The translations under genes and the position numbers were made by a program. From contig JBKPCR010000229.1 of the NCBI GenBank assembly GCA_046727435.1, positions 1 to 5,576 on the forward strand: a stretch of DNA of 5,576 nucleotides, written 5' to 3'. The notes below the pieces were generated by a model, which ran no database searches, was not told the DNA's origin, and was given only the letters and a program-made list of their open reading frames with translations. The DNA is from CAVPRW01 sp046727435 [NCBI: bacterium] (GTDB lineage: Bacteria; Tectomicrobia; Entotheonellia; J063). This document shows, piece after piece, positions 5,178 to 5,576 of the stretch. Every line of letters starts with the position of its first letter. Position 1 is the first letter of the stretch.

Positions 5178-5576
5178 ATGGCAACGGCGATGATCCTGGT
5201 AGGAACCGTAGGGCAAGGCGTTATGCGCAGCTCTGACGACGGGGCAACCTGGCGGCGTGTGGGGATCGGCCAGGGGATGCACTCTGATGCGATGGTCCGC
5301 ACACTGCTAAATCACCCCCGCCGGCCAGAAATCATTTATGCCGGCACCGAGAAGGGGCTGTATCGCAGCGACGACGCAGGGGAGAAGTGGCGCCTGCTTG
5401 ATGCTCCCCTGACGAACTATGCCGTCTGGGCACTCGCCATCGACCCGGTGGGCCCTGACGTGATGTTTGCGGGAACCGGTACACCGACCCCATCGAAGGT
5501 CTTCCGTTCCACCGATGGCGGCGTACATTGGGAAGAGCGCCCGGCGGGGATCGCTGCGGAATGCCCCAATGTGGGG
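5178..5576 (+). CDS. Asp-box/BNR-repeat beta-propeller protein (sialidase/YCF48-like fold), N-terminal part
   Basis: The first 133 residues are present; the frame is still open at the window edge. Three Asp boxes (S-x-D-x-G-x-x-W) occur at residues 18-25 (S-S-D-D-G-A-T-W), 64-71 (S-D-D-A-G-E-K-W) and 111-118 (S-T-D-G-G-V-H-W). They are 46-47 residues apart, as expected for successive blades of a beta-propeller. Strands such as I-I-Y-A-G-T-E-K-G-L-Y-R-S and V-M-F-A-G-T precede the boxes. Asp boxes are structural turns, not catalytic residues, so the common label of glycosyl hydrolase or sialidase is not justified by this part alone. No signal peptide or membrane span is seen, which suggests a cytoplasmic protein unless the true start differs. 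It is divergent from the transporter operon and separated from it by 615 bases, so a functional link is open. Confidence 0.85.
   Translation, partial: MATAMILVGTVGQGVMRSSDDGATWRRVGIGQGMHSDAMVRTLLNHPRRPEIIYAGTEKGLYRSDDAGEKWRLLDAPLTNYAVWALAIDPVGPDVMFAGTGTPTPSKVFRSTDGGVHWEERPAGIAAECPNVG

Overview
The window looks like chromosomal DNA from a fairly GC-rich, free-living bacterium. An F420-type luciferase-like oxidoreductase, a carbohydrate-type ABC importer with a lipoprotein binding protein, and an Asp-box (BNR) propeller protein occur together. This mix is common in Chloroflexota (Thermomicrobia or Caldilinea-like lineages) and in some Actinobacteria. The assignment is inference from gene content only; no rRNA or marker gene is present.

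Layout. 1-519 (+) is the C-terminal part of a luciferase-like oxidoreductase whose start lies outside the window. 520-660 is a short spacer holding an 18-codon hydrophobic mini-ORF with a good ribosome binding site. 661-4562 (-) is a compact four-gene operon, read right to left: a nucleotidyltransferase-fold protein, a lipoprotein solute-binding protein, a MalF/UgpA-type permease and a MalG/UgpE-type permease. Spacings between its genes are 13, 21 and 4 nt. 4563-5177 is a 615-base divergent intergenic region. It carries a consensus sigma70-type promoter for the minus-strand operon (TTGACA-N18-TATAAT), a dyad over its -10 box, a weaker plus-strand promoter candidate and two hairpins in the putative plus-strand leader. 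5178-5576 (+) is the start of an Asp-box/BNR beta-propeller protein that runs off the window.

How the genes work together. The binding protein captures a solute, probably a sugar or polyol derivative, outside the membrane and delivers it to the two-permease channel. No ATPase gene lies in the operon, so a shared MsmX/UgpC-type ATPase encoded elsewhere would have to energise it. The odd member is the first gene, a MNT/AbiEii-like nucleotidyltransferase with an apparently intact catalytic Asp triad and no adjacent antitoxin or HEPN partner. It is placed to be translated first from the strong promoter.

The most noteworthy points are the nucleotidyltransferase heading a transporter operon, the near-ideal promoter with an overlapping dyad, the absence of a Shine-Dalgarno sequence before the binding protein, and the structured leader of the propeller gene. 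I found no CRISPR array, insertion sequence, tRNA or rRNA, and no clearly new defence system.
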